From contig JAIXMG010000030.1 in assembly GCA_025201345.1 (NCBI GenBank), forward strand, positions 62,001-126,000: a stretch of 64,000 nucleotides of DNA. Reading direction: 5' to 3'. How positions within the stretch are numbered: the stretch's first letter is position 1; each line of letters begins with the position of its first letter. The DNA is from Thamnidium elegans. Taxonomy: Eukaryota > Mucoromycota > Mucoromycetes > Mucorales > Mucoraceae. The notes under the pieces are model-generated. The model was not told the DNA's origin. It saw only the letters and a list, made by a program, of their open reading frames with translations, and ran no database searches. The translations under genes were made by a program, and so were the position numbers. Positions 47,150 through 58,569 of the stretch are shown here, one piece after another.

Positions 47150-49737
47150 ATGCCTCCTAAAAGAAAGACAGCTACTAAAGCAGTAGCACAGCCCAAAAAG
47201 GCTGCCAAAAGTAAGACACCTCCTTTTTTTTTTGTTCAATGCAGCTTGAATTCTAATTACAAAAAAAAAAAAAAAAATTTTAGATCTTGATCAAGATGTC
47301 AAAGAGCCTACGAGAGTGTCCAAGAGACTTCGCAGAAATACGGTCTCGGAAGAACCCAAAGTCGAACAAATTGAGGTAGAACAAAAAGTTGTTGTAGAAA
47401 TTAAATCCAGTAGACCGTTAAGTGCTATTGCAGCCAGAAAAGCAGCTATTGATGCTGGTTTGTATAAAGAGCCTGTTGTAGAGGAAACCAAAGTAGATAG
47501 CGAGTCAGAGGAAGAGGAAGAGAACCGTGAGGGCATCGAGGTGATGAGTGCAACGGATGAAGAGGACCTTGATTTAAGAGAAGTCATGGATCATGACGTT
47601 GTGGTTGTGCCTATTAGTGGTACCACTACACCCAATGGTTCGTTCACTCCTCTCCCTGTTCAACCTCCTCAACAACAATTAAGTTACAAGAATAAGAACA
47701 AAATGTAAGTTTGAGAATTTTTTTATGCGTATGTGTGTATTTTTTTATTTATTTTTTTAACTCGTTTTTATATATATATATATATATATATATGTAGTCC
47801 TGCTATGATGGATTACAATTCAGTCAGTAACTTTAAAGCAACAAACAGTAACAGTTGCGTTATCAACCAAGAAGACGATATTTATTTATTTATTGGACTC
47901 AAGAAGGGAGAGGATATTGTGTTTATGGGAGAAGTGATGGTGGCACCTTTATTTGGAGCTATTTCGATGACAGGAGCAGTTATTTCGTCCGGCAGAGAGA
48001 TGCCTAGCAAAGTACCTCAAGAGGATTTAATGGTCTCGTTCTACGCGGCGTTCTCACCTCGTACACATTCACTTTTACGTATCAGGTCTGAGCCTTTAGA
48101 TACGCCTTCGATTAAAGCGGAGCAAGAGACCAGCGAGATTGACGAGCATTTGATCGAAGCCGTGTTTGACACGCTCAAGGAAAACGTTCATGCATTCGAA
48201 ACGATTTTGATTGTGAAGGATATAGAGGGTGGATTAGAGGATATGAACAATGTGGTGAATACGTTTACAAAGAACTTGGTAAAGTTGAACAAGAGAGAGT
48301 CTGCTCGTGACGACAGATTGGAAATCAATTATTTGCCTGGATTTCATCCTATTCTGGAGGTCACGCCTGGTGTAAAGGCGTTTAAGGAGGAAAGCAGCTG
48401 GGATTCACGTACCAATATGGCGTTGCAGAACGCTACCAGCAGAGAGAGACCGGTCGTCAGCGTCGTGTGCGGTGCCAAGGATATGGGTAAATCTACTTTC
48501 TGTAGATACTTTATCAACCGTCTTTTAGCAAAGTATAAAAAGGTTGCTTATATCGAAACGGATGTTGGACAAAGTGAATTTACGCCTTCTGGATTATTAT
48601 CGTTGCACTACGTCGACCAACCCTTGTTGGGCCCAGCTTATACACATCAACATATCGAACCTGAGCGCAGTTTCTTTTTCGGATCTACATCGCCAAGAAG
48701 CAACCCTGATTATTATTTAGAGTGCATTCATGCGTTAGTAGATCATTGGAAGCAAGATCAAGAGAAAGTACAGATCGAAGAAGAGTCAGAGTGGATACCA
48801 CTTATTGTCAACACGCAAGGTTGGGTGTCTGGTGTTGGTTATAATTTATTGATAAGTCAAATTCAAAAGATCGAACCCACTGATATATTTAGCATGCGTC
48901 ACCATATCTACGACTATAAGAATTTACCACATACATTCAATATGGATATTTTACCTGTCTCCAATGAAGTGTTCAAGATTGAAAAGGAAGCACCTAGCTT
49001 GCACTATTTAGACTGCGTGTTGCAGGATGCATCGGTAGTTACGTGTATGGACAGTTTCACTGCAATTCAACAAAGAGATATCACATTGGCGTCTTATTTC
49101 CACCAGGTCGGTATGGCCCAGTGGGATTTCTCAAAGCATATGGTGGAAAGAATACCATATGTAATTGACTGGCGTAAAAGTTTGAATGCGGTTTGGGTGG
49201 TTTATGAAGAGGTTAAGATGAGCGAGTTGTTGTACGCTTTAAATGGTAGTCTTGTCGGACTTATGGGTGATGTCATTGACTATCAAAAACAAAACGGACC
49301 TAAAAAGGCCGTAATTAACAATGATACCTTTGTAAAGTATATATATTAAGGAGAGTTGTTGTTTTTTTTTGATCACTAAATTTTTTTGTTTGTTTTAGAC
49401 TCCTCCTAAATATTTGAATACACAAGATCAGCCAGCACCATTACCACGCGTGACAACATGTTATGGATTAGGTATTGTCAGAGCGATCGATCCTTCTAAA
49501 CATGCATTACTGCTTTTAACACCGGTGCCTACAAGCACGCTTGCCAAAGTTTCGAGTATCATTAAAGGAGAGTTGCAATTACCGTTGTGGATGATGCTTG
49601 GGCCCAAGTTGGAAAAGGCGGCTGATGTCGTAGGCGTACCATGGAAAAGTGTACCTTATATCACACAAGAGACAACTGAAGGCGCAGGTGCAAATGCTTT
49701 AAGAGTTCGACGTAATTTGTTGCGTAGATCGCAGTAG
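47150..49737 (+). CDS. GRC3: Polynucleotide 5'-hydroxyl kinase Grc3/Nol9
   Basis: A nucleolar RNA kinase acting with the Las1 nuclease in ITS2 pre-rRNA processing, and in transcription termination in yeast. Four exons (47150..47210, 47284..47704, 47798..49331, 49399..49737) encode 784 residues. The N-terminus is basic (PPKRKTATKAVAQPKKAAK), probably nuclear. A long acidic disordered section follows (about 20-160, including EEEEENREG). The P-loop is GAKDMGKS at residues 386-393, followed by AYIETDVGQSEFTPSGLLSL, the family's Walker B-like landmark, and LIVNTQGWVSGVGYNLLISQ. The C-terminal domain begins near NAVWVVYEEV and ends with a basic tail. Reading the third exon past the GTAAAG donor gives a stop shortly afterwards; splicing to ACTCCTCC joins the conserved C-terminus. 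Intact. Confidence 0.92.
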
Positions 49738-50024
49738 GGTGCTACAAAAAAAAATTATAATAAACATTCGGAACCATTTTGTTGTTTTACGACTCGTGTC
49801 TTTTTTAACTAAAAACAAGTGGTACACAGTTTTAGGCGTGTCCCTTTGTTTATCGTATGATTAGAGCGCGTCCGTTCATTGAAAAACTATAAAAAGTCGT
49901 TCTTAGTTTAGACGATTTATCGTTTGAAAACCTTATTACGGCTGTTTTTCTCCTCTTTTTTTTTTTTTTTTTTTTGTGGAACCTTCCAGTTGAACCACCT
50001 GCGTTTGCGAAAAAGCTTTACTTG

Positions 50025-50062
<38 letters not shown>

Positions 50063-50275
50063 TGTACACAATCCCCTTTTTTCGTGTCTCCTTCACTTAT
50101 CTCAATTAAAAAAAGGCTGAATCAATCATAACATAATTTAGATGAGATCATACTTTGAATTGTACAAGCGCAGATAAAATGTAATGCGAGTATGGCTCAA
50201 CATAAAATTATACTTGTCGTGATATAAAATTACCAAAAGAAAATGATTACTGACTGATTCTCTGTTGCAATCAAA

Positions 50276-50318
<43 letters not shown>

Positions 50319-51330
50319 GGGGGGAAATGTTCTTTTACGGCAAACATTTCGGGTTTGAGTCCAAGTAAAAATCTGAGTTTTTTTTTTTTTTGTAACATTG
50401 TACCTGTCATAATTTAATGTATAATATCCTATTGGAGAATCTAAAATGTATATAATAAAAAAAAAAAGAGGGGGGAGGGGAGGGGAGTAAAGTGGGGGAG
50501 AGAGAGAGGCTTTAAGGGAACACAAAATTTAATTGGAATTATGGAACATTACAGAACAGTGATTATACAGAAAAGTAAAAAGAGACATGCTTGAACAGGT
50601 GCTTTGATAAAGTAATTGAATTCCAAGGCCCCAAAAAAGTAAATAATAATAATCTGAATTTTAATTCCATTTTTTTTTTATATCAAAATAAGAACCCTTT
50701 TGATTTTTTGCGTAAAGATCGATCGTCAAATATTTATGATGAAATAAACACGTGTGTGTAAGTTTGATTTTATATATAAAAAAGATATATTTATGGGGGT
50801 TCAAGCTTTTTTTTTTAAAAAAAAAAGTGCATTAAGAGTACAAAAAGGAATATATATATTAATTCGCCAAGTTATACGATCATCGATCGAATAGGTAAAT
50901 CACGATTTCTAACAACACCGTTCGTTACTGTGTGTACAACCATCCCGAAATCCTATCAACTTTTTCGCATAAAAATTATTGTCACATTTTTCTATTTAGT
51001 CTTTTTTTTTTTTTTTTTTTTTTTTTTCTCAAGGAGTTACAATGGAGAAGAGAGGAGGTCAAATTACTCTTTTGGGATTAAAAAAAAAAAAAAGGATAAA
51101 TATCAACCTTTTTTTTCATGTAATTTTCTCTTCTTCTTTCTCCATTCTTTTATCCTTAATTGATTATCGAGAAAAAAAAACCAACAAAAAAACGCATACA
51201 AAAATAATAAATTAAGAAAAAAGCAGTAACAGTCTTTCAAAGAAAAAAAAAAAAAAAAAAAATAGTTTTTTCAATTTTTTTTTTTTTTTTTTCATTTTAA
51301 TTTTTTTTTTCCAAAATAACGAAAAATAAT
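49738..51330. other. Spacer between GRC3 and the zinc-finger gene
   Basis: About 1.6 kb of low-complexity DNA with several runs of 20 to 36 A or T (for example 50025..50060, 50279..50316, 51002..51027), T/A hairpin pairs, and a four-run G tract at 50470..50498. No gene was recognised. Confidence 0.4.
50470..50498 (+). other. G-run tract, quadruplex candidate
   Basis: Four runs of four or more G (6, 4, 4 and 5) separated by loops of 1, 1 and 8 bases in an otherwise A/T-rich spacer. This arrangement fits a G-quadruplex on the plus strand. It lies between the 3' end of GRC3 and the zinc-finger gene. Confidence 0.5.
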
Positions 51331-52455
51331 ATGGAAATTCTCGAATTAATTGATAATGAAAACCAACTTGGAGAATGTAAACCGCATCCATGTACTTTAC
51401 CTGGTTGTTCAAAAGCATTCGGTAAAAAAAAAAAAAAAGAGATTCAATTATTCGATTTATCATTAAACTTTTTTTTTTTTTGTTCTTCTTTTAGGTAGAC
51501 GCTCCGACTTGGCTAGGCACGTCAGAATTCACACCAATGAAAGGTAAAACGATCTTGTATACTCCGCATTATACATTCTTGTCTAACCTTCCTTTATCAG
51601 ACCATATGTGTGTCACGAGCTAAAATGTGGAAAAAGCTTTATTCAGGTATACAGCAATAATTCATATTTGTCTAGTAAAAAAAAACTCATCGAATTATAT
51701 CAATTTTCAAGTAGCGTTCAGCATTAAAGGTTCATTCTAGAACCCATTCAGGTGAAAGACCACATCAATGTGAACATGAAGATTGTTTAAAGACTTTTAG
51801 CGATAGTAGTTCATTAGCACGCCACAGGTATATATATACTACTTTATTTGTCGATCAAAAATATTAATTATTGCCATGTAGACGTATACATACAGGAAAA
51901 AGACCTTATAAATGTTCGTTTGATGGATGTAATAAATATTTTGCGCGGAAAGTAATTATGACAAAGCACCAAAAACAAGCACATAATTCAAATGCCAAAA
52001 GAGCATCGTTACAGTGGAGACCGTTAAATGAAATATTGATTTCTGGCAAACGAAAGAAATCAGAAAAGAGTTTAAATTGGAGACCTTTAGATGAAATATT
52101 AGAGGATGGTAAATTACTTCAGCAGAAACTGGATGCAGAGATGATGAATATGCCACCTGCTTCGCCAATTCCTTCCGAACATAGTTCTACAACACTGGAT
52201 GAAGACATAATTTATAGTCCAATCACATTACCTTCATTTATTAATAATTGGTATCCCTCTCCTTTTTACAACCATAGTAACACAAACAGTTACCATAACA
52301 GTCAATTACCTTTTGCAACCACACACCACCATCAACATCATCATCAACAATGGCTTCCATCATTATGTAAAGAGCGCCCATATTATCCCCCAATTACGGC
52401 TGAAGATGTAAATACGCCAATATTTTTAAACTATCAACCATACGATTTACTTTAA
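51331..52455 (+). CDS. C2H2 zinc-finger protein, four fingers, putative transcription factor
   Basis: Five exons (51331..51421, 51495..51543, 51601..51646, 51715..51827, 51882..52455) encode 290 residues. Four consecutive C2H2 fingers lie at residues 21-43, 51-73, 81-103 and 111-134, each C-x4-C-x12-H-x3/4-H, joined by HSGERP/HTGKRP-type linkers, so DNA binding is likely. After the fingers the tail has two copies of WRPLxEIL (145-152 and 166-173), then low-complexity Ser/Pro, His/Gln-rich stretches (HHHQHHHQQW) and a Tyr/Pro-rich C-terminus. Fingers are distributed over five small exons; each boundary preserves frame, and one acceptor (GTAG|CGT) is chosen because the alternative gives a stop. 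The target is unknown; I do not recognise an orthologous named factor. Confidence 0.88.
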
Positions 52456-53107
52456 GCTTTTTTATTTTATTTTATTTTTTACTCTCCTTTATTTCACGTG
52501 TTTTAATTTGATACACTATGGACCCTTTTTATACTTTCTTTTATATATATATATATATGCTCCCATGCGATATACACTTCTTCTTTAACTATGCTATATG
52601 AATAAAAAAATAAATTAATTATAAATATGAATGCATTATGTAATACTACATGGTCGGCTTGCACGGAATAAAAATGGATCACCCTTCCCGAATCACTAGC
52701 CATTGTAACACAGTAATAATAAATCATTATTTTCTTTCTGTAAGCATACAAGCGCATTTTGGTATTACCTGCACATGATATATCTATATTAATCGATCTA
52801 TTTTTTTTTTTTTTTGACAAGATTTTGGGGGTCCTTTTTTTATTTGCCTAAATTTTATTCGATCTGTGAGCTTTTTAAACTTTTCAATCAGCGGATTTTA
52901 AGTGGTTCTTTTAAACACTTTAAATAGCTCGCTACTCGTTTGTCTGTATCGCTGGTCGACTACTAGTTTCATCGCTTGATGGGTTTCCGTCGTGAGTCCC
53001 TTTTTTTTTTAAAAAAAAAAAAAAAAAACTGGAATTCGTATACGCTTGAAAGGTATGAGGCAAAACCCAATATATTGTGATTGTTGCTTTAGTTGCAGAA
53101 AATTATA
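52456..53107. other. Spacer after the zinc-finger gene
   Basis: About 650 A+T-rich bases. A minus-strand ORF at 52503..52820 has no domain. A T10/A18 palindromic pair lies near 53001..53028. Confidence 0.35.
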
Positions 53108-53365
53108 TTGATGCACGCTCTATATTTACACACTGTAAGTGTGGCGCGTTACTTTTTCACGTACCTTTATGCAAGATGCTTCAATATAGTTTTTGTGCGA
53201 GTATTAGAAAACAAAAAAGCACTAGTAAAAAAGGTTTATTAAAAAAAACAGGTAGAATAGGTTAAAATGGGGAGGTTTACACATGTGATTCCTTGTTGTA
53301 TTATACTTGTTTCATATACTTGTAGATTTAGCTAACATTTTTGTTCCATGCGAGTAAAAAAAAAA
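53108..53365. repeat. Dispersed repeat, copy C
   Basis: Resembles copy A over both halves: GTGTGGCGCGTTACTTTTTC and TAGAAAACAAAAA near the left, then a short internal deletion, then ACACATGTGATTCCTTG and CATATACTTG with TCCATGCGAG at the right. It is more diverged and shorter than copy A. Confidence 0.5.
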
Positions 53366-53557
53366 ATACGTCTAATGATTGGATTATAACCCGATTGGAA
53401 CTTATTCGGACCGTTCACGCACAGTACTGTGTAGCAGTGAAAAAAAAAAAGGACAATTTGTTGTTATTTACGCACGTCTTATCTCCCCACCCCCTTATTA
53501 TTTCTCCTTTTTTTTTTTTTATTTGTTTGTTTATATATGCGTTTTTTTTTCTTTTTG

Positions 53558-53558
<1 letters not shown>

Positions 53559-53592
<34 letters not shown>
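53559..53592 (+). repeat. CT dinucleotide microsatellite
   Basis: About 16 CT units in the leader region upstream of the next gene. The whole 53440..53655 stretch is pyrimidine-rich, which is typical of the 5' leaders seen here. Confidence 0.75.
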
Positions 53593-53596
<4 letters not shown>

Positions 53597-53657
53597 CACG
53601 TTTTTTTTTCTTTTTTTTTATTGTCCTTTTTTTTTTTTTTTTTTTTTTTTTTCTGCT

Positions 53658-55189
53658 ATGAAAATAGAGGAACAAGATATTTGTTCGCAAATTAATTTAA
53701 TTTCTTCTATACAATATCAAAAAAATGAACTCTCCAAATTAGCAACACTATTGCAATCCGAAAAAGACAGAGAGAAGTACATCAAAGTGATTGAAATGTC
53801 TAAAATCATCCAATTGAAGCTAGAGTACTTGCAAGACGAGAAAAAAAAATCGATGCCGCTTAACAAACGTATCAATTCGTTTGGTAAAACATTGGATAAA
53901 ATGAATTCAAGCTGGAGCTTGAATCAGCGTCCTGAATTATCAGATAGCAGTCGATCGAGTAGTCGCAGCAGTAATACGTGTGATACTACTAGAAGTAATA
54001 GTTACTGTGGCAATGGTTCAAATGATGATTCTGCTATTTTATTTCAAGGTAAAAAATAAAAATAAAAATAAAAAAAAATTAGGGAGAGGCTTGTCACTCA
54101 CATGTTTTAATAATAAAAAGATCAATCGTCTCGGTATCATACTTATAATGGGCACTCGTATCGTGTTATCGATCGAGTGACATCACTGCAATTTCAACCG
54201 GATGCAAAGTTCAGCAGAAGACCAAGTGCGGATACGATTTTGGTGTGTCTAAATCAAGATGCAAGTAAAGCAGCAGATCAAAAAAATATTTCGTTTGAAG
54301 ATACCGATGATGAAGAGGAGGTTGCAATAACGGATATTCATATTGCAGTGAGAAGGGATGCTTCTTTATTTAAAATTGAGAAAGTACCTACAAAAGATCG
54401 AGCCCTTACAGACACCTCCCCTTCTAATACAATACCTATCGTTAAAAATAAACCTATAATACCTCATGATGTAATGATGGTACCTGAGGATACCAAAGCT
54501 TTATTGAATCCGCCTTGTACGCCTCAAAATCTATGTGATACAGCGGAATCTAATGCTGATCCCTTATTACCTCATATCATTCATGTACAAAAGGTATTTA
54601 TTTGTAGAAAAAAAAAAAAAAAAAAAAAAAAAAACTTGCTTTTTTTTGTGCGAGCCAAAAAAAAAAGTACTAAGAATAAAAAAATGTAGAAAACACATCA
54701 GAGCTTTAAAGGGCTATTGAAACGAACATATCAATTAAACCAATACACAGTAAACAAAACTAATTCGACGACTTTACCCTTTTCGACGGGCATACTGTAT
54801 CGAACCTCGATCAGTGGAAAATCAAAGTTATTGTTAAAACTTGTTATTGTTTCTTTAGACTCGAAATCATCTGAGAAGCAAACTACGTTCGGATTTACAT
54901 TTTGGTGGCAAAACCATCATACGCTAGTTCAAAGAGATGTAAATCAAGATGATGCCAAGTTTGCCCTTGCTCCAAATTCATTGGTAAAGGAGTCTCTTAT
55001 AACTTGGATCGAATCCCGAAACCAAGAAATTAAAGGAGTCACTTTATTGGTAAGTTTAAATTTCTACTTTATATATATATATATATTATTCTAATTGTGA
55101 TGTAGCCTTCTTTAATGCAGTCAGATGAAATCTTGAGAGATGGTCGAAAGTTATATATAGTTTATGATGAATCTTTATTTCAATTATAA
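53658..55189 (+). CDS. Uncharacterised 416-residue protein, coiled-coil N-terminus
   Basis: No family recognised. Four exons (53658..54048, 54178..54593, 54690..55049, 55106..55189) join in frame to 416 residues. Residues 1-75 look helical and coiled-coil-like (SSIQYQKNELSKLATLLQSE, KDREKYIKVIEMSKIIQLKL). Residues 95-130 are Ser/Arg/Asn-rich (SSRSSSRSSNTCDTTRSNSY) and probably phosphorylated. The middle is acidic and disordered. From about 270 a globular part (GILYRTSISGKSKLLLKLVI, FGFTFWWQNHHTLVQRD) ends in DGRKLYIVYDESLFQL, which resembles a beta-rich recognition domain. It converges with the HAD gene: only three bases separate their stop codons. The second intron acceptor (GATCGAG) is unusual, so that exon start is less certain. 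Confidence 0.72.
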
Positions 55190-55192
55190 TTT

Positions 55193-56416
55193 TTATATTT
55201 TGGATGCGATTTTGCTGTGCAAATCAAGTCCTGTTAACGCTTCAAGTTGTTTGACTGCTTCTTTAGATCCACCCATCTTTACCTCTATATTATAAAAATG
55301 TATATATTATAATCCTCTCTCTTAAAACACACACACCCTTTATATAGAATAAAATAATCCTTTTTTTTTTAACTTACGAATTGTATTCATTCCAAGTTTA
55401 TGGGCTGAACGAAGATTTATGCCGATATCATCCAAGAAAATAGCTTCTTGAGGCTGGATGCCAATTGTTTTACAAGCATATTGATAGATTTTTGGATCAG
55501 GTTTTCTAATGCAGAAAAGTATGTAAGTAAACTTTTTTTTTAAAAGAAAAAGAAAAAAAAACGCATTCGCATACCTTAAACCAATAAGTCTTGACTCGAT
55601 AAAGAAGTCAAACAACTTTCGAAGCTCAATACCTGCAGAAGCTCCCATTGCTTCAGCCTCTTTAAGGTCATCCTCAGGCAAATCAAAATTGTTGGTTAAT
55701 GCAGCCAATACAAATTTACCGCTTTCTATATTATGTATTAATTTTTATTTATTTTTAAAAAAAGATATATATTACCTTTTAATTTTTGAATAGCGAGAAA
55801 TATGTCAGGGTCTAATCGAGCTGTTTCAGACATCATGGTAGTGAATAGTTCTTTTCCATCTACAGAAACATCTGGAATACTAGTTGGGACAACTAAAAGG
55901 GGGTTACAGGAGACATTTGCCAATAAATTAAATACGATTATTTTGGATCTGCAAAAATATGCGAATTTTACCTTTTCCGGATTTTGCGAGATAGGCTTTA
56001 TAATGTTCCTTATTAGAAGGATGCGATAATTGTAACCCAAAGTCTCGATAGAATTCAACTAATTTTACTTCACCTCTTTCAAGTTTCTAAAAAAAAAAAA
56101 ACGGCATGAATATTCATGGGGGGGGGATATATACGTTATGAGTAACTTTACTTGAAAGGCTCCATGCTCACCTTGCTGTACACTAGAAAGAAAAATAGTT
56201 TAATACCCTAGTTTTATATATCGTTTTCTTTTTTTTTTTATTACATGGCTACATTGATATAATTTCTAGGTAATCCATGCTGTTCTTCGTATCTGTGGAT
56301 ACCAGCCATAGGCGATCCTACACATACTCCACCTTTTGCGAAAAATCAGTATACTCGTAAACAAGGATGTGTGCATTTAATTTACCAATATCGAAAATAA
56401 CAGCTTTAATAGTCAT
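55193..56416 (-). CDS. HAD-superfamily hydrolase, soluble epoxide hydrolase N-domain type
   Basis: Eight small exons on the minus strand (56386..56416, 56245..56332, 56152..56182, 55972..56086, 55776..55892, 55575..55725, 55378..55505, 55193..55284) encode 250 residues. Motif I is AVIFDIGG with nucleophile Asp9; where many HAD phosphatases have a second Asp (DxD), this has Gly, as in sEH-N/ACAD10-like members. The cap contains MAGIHRYEEQHGLPRN and IVQQGEHGAFQKLERGE. Motif III/IV are KPDPKIYQYACKTIG and IFLDDIGINLRSAHKLGMNT, both diagnostic. The likely activity is a phosphatase-like or related phosphoryl/dehalogenase hydrolase; substrate unknown. The start codon is preceded by a run of T in the plus sense. 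All junctions fit GT-AG. Confidence 0.9.
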
Positions 56417-56770
56417 TTTTTTTTTATTTCGCCCCTAAAAAAGTGTTGTATAAAAAAGGGGAAAAGATAGAAATACTTTTTTTTTTTTTTTTTTTGTAAA
56501 ATAAAGTTTTTATTAACTTTTATGTCACACATCCTCGGAGAGGTGGGACTGGTTGACGAGAGTTTAAAATAGTAAAAAATAAATAAAAAGGAAAGGGGTC
56601 GAATTGTGGATGGATTGTGTATATAGCTATCTATGTAATAATAATGGTGCTTGTATTTTTGTTGAAATGATTATTTTAGAAAAAGGTTGGTTATCAATAA
56701 TGAATTGCCAGTAATGTATCCAAATAACCCATTGGGTGGTAGTGATGATAGTATAGTGGTTGGGTATTTG
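56417..56770. other. Spacer between HAD gene and LINE remnant
   Basis: About 350 bases with a T run near 56478..56495. Nothing recognised. Confidence 0.3.
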
Positions 56771-56774
56771 ACTT

Positions 56775-57232
56775 TTACGAATGGAGGAAGGGGCCTTTAA
56801 AGATAAGATGGTTCCTTAGAATGTCTTCATTGGAGATATTTGAGGTTATATCAGAGTCTTGGAGGATGAGCTGCCATATATCAAGTTTCTTTGGACACAT
56901 TAATACAAAGTGATTAAGGTGATCGACGGACTGATGACAGAGTCTACATTGGGACGAATCAATTGTTTGGATAGTGTGAAGATAGGATGCTGTGGGCACC
57001 TTACGAGACAATATGCGATACCAAGTGGCTCTTGAGGGAAGTAACATAGGAATGGACCAGAAGATATGTAGTAACGAGGCCGGGACTAACAAGGGCGCAT
57101 TCTGTAGTTTGCAGTCATTTGACATACGATACTGTTTAGAAATAATTTTTTTACAGTCTGATAATTGACGAAAATCATCAATAAAAGATGTATCAATACT
57201 ATTTACTGTTGCCAGGCTTGTGTCTTGGAGTA
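56775..57232 (-). pseudogene. Non-LTR retrotransposon (LINE) reverse-transcriptase tail, truncated
   Basis: A minus-strand ORF of about 150 codons, cut at its 5' side, matches the C-terminal end of non-LTR reverse transcriptases. The zinc-binding RT-tail motif is visible as C-x2-C ... H-x3-H/C (QCRLCHQSVDHLNHFVLMCP), preceded by ATWYRILSRKVPTASYLHTI, a typical zf-RVT arrangement, and followed by KKLDIWQLIL. Further upstream SFIDDFRQLSDCKKIISKQY extends the frame, then a stop appears. Neither the RT core nor an endonuclease is present, so this is a 5'-truncated remnant of an old insertion. Confidence 0.7.
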
Positions 57233-57239
57233 TATATTA

Positions 57240-57875
57240 CCACAGTCATGGTAAAGATAGAAATACAGTGTTTCCACTCCCGATTTTTTGAAAAGTCCGC
57301 CCACTTTTTTTGAGATTAAATTGTCCAAAATTTTGAGGCTAATTTAACCAGTTTTTTGTGTGGTAAAATCACGCATAAAATAGAATATATAACAACCGAT
57401 GAACTCATCGATTATAAAACATAGCGAGCGTTAGGTATCAAAATGAACCTTATATAAAAAAAGCACAGGATCTAGAAATCAAGATCCTCAGACTATAGAA
57501 GTCACTAGATCAAATCTAAGTGTAACGATCACATAATATTCTAAACTCAATGACTACTATATTTGGATGATTGATTTAAAGTAATAACAATTACTCTTAT
57601 TTCATTATATTTATTACCGTATTCTATTACCATATTTACCTATTCGTATTACTTATCAAACATATAAATAACCCAACATATTATATCAATAAAAAATCAT
57701 AACTTAACTCTTACTTTCTATTTCCGATCTAAGCTTTAAATATTACGGATCAATCACCACTATTGCAAAAGACTATAAATAAGAAATCATAGTTAGCAAT
57801 CCCTTTTTACCGGGATTGATTTTTACAATTAAAATAAGAAATAAACGTTATTAGACTTATTTTTACTTTTTTTGA
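57240..57875. other. Repeat-rich spacer
   Basis: Begins with CAGTGTTTCCACTCCC, which resembles an end of a Tc1/mariner element, but no matching inverted end was found within the next kilobase, so it may be a truncated copy. The rest is noncoding A+T-rich DNA. Confidence 0.3.
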
Positions 57876-57880
57876 TTTTT

Positions 57881-58245
57881 TTGGTGCACCACCATTTACA
57901 ATAACATGTACTTTACATGTAAAAACGGCCTTTTTTTTTTTAATATCGTGAGAAAGGAAATTGTAATATAAATATCACGATGATTAAATAAATCCTTTTT
58001 ATCATGGTTGAATAAACCCCATTTTATCATAGTTGAATAAACCCTTTTTATCATGATTAAAATCACTTATTTATTCCATCCTTTTTTTTTTCCTTTCCTT
58101 TTTTTTAACAATGAATTCATATACAAGCAAGTATCTTTTATACAATCAAATGTCTAAATATTCCAAAAAGACCTTCCCTATGATATGGTGGTGTACCAGG
58201 AATTTCCTTAAATTGGCACGGGTGGTGTAAATGGTGGTGTACCAA
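57881..58245. mobile_element. TIR-bounded non-autonomous element
   Basis: Terminal inverted repeats of 20 bases, TTGGTGCACCACCATTTACA at 57881..57900 and its reverse complement at 58226..58245 with one mismatch, enclose about 365 bp of noncoding DNA. The right side also contains two direct copies of a 29-base motif starting ATGGTGGTGTACCA (58185 and 58231). The structure fits a small DNA transposon; no transposase is inside. Confidence 0.65.
57974..58060 (+). repeat. Short tandem repeat, unit about 25 bp
   Basis: Three to four imperfect copies of a unit of the type ATCATGGTTGAATAAACCCC followed by TTTT lie inside the TIR element. Units differ by one to four substitutions. Confidence 0.7.
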
Positions 58246-58569
58246 GAATTAACCTTAAATCAGCAGAATTATGAACATGATTTCGAAAGAAGAAGCAATC
58301 TGCATTTTTTTCCGCAAAAAGTGCTCTGAAGAAAACTCAATGTCATGTCTAAAAAAAAATTGAGAGAATGGAAGACGTTGAGTTGTGTTACTCCACCAAT
58401 CCACATCGCCCATCGATTCAAAGCGAAGCGACAATTTATGGAAACCCGGAAGGGTATCATACCTATTTAAAAATAGAAGAACTGAAACGAAAAAAACGCA
58501 ATCAGCGATTATAAGAAAGAGGAAGGGATCTCATTCGATAATTGGTTTTGAACTGTAAAAACTTAATAA

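Noticed and set aside
53379..53657. In-frame extension of the 416-residue protein upstream of 53658
   Set aside because: It is encoded by CT and T repeats (poly-Ser/Leu/Phe) and has no protein character; the ATG just after the T run is the credible start.
57261..57330. CAGTGTTTCCACTCCCG as the end of a full Tc1/mariner element
   Set aside because: No reverse complement of this end occurs within the next kilobase and no transposase is present, so at most it is a truncated end.
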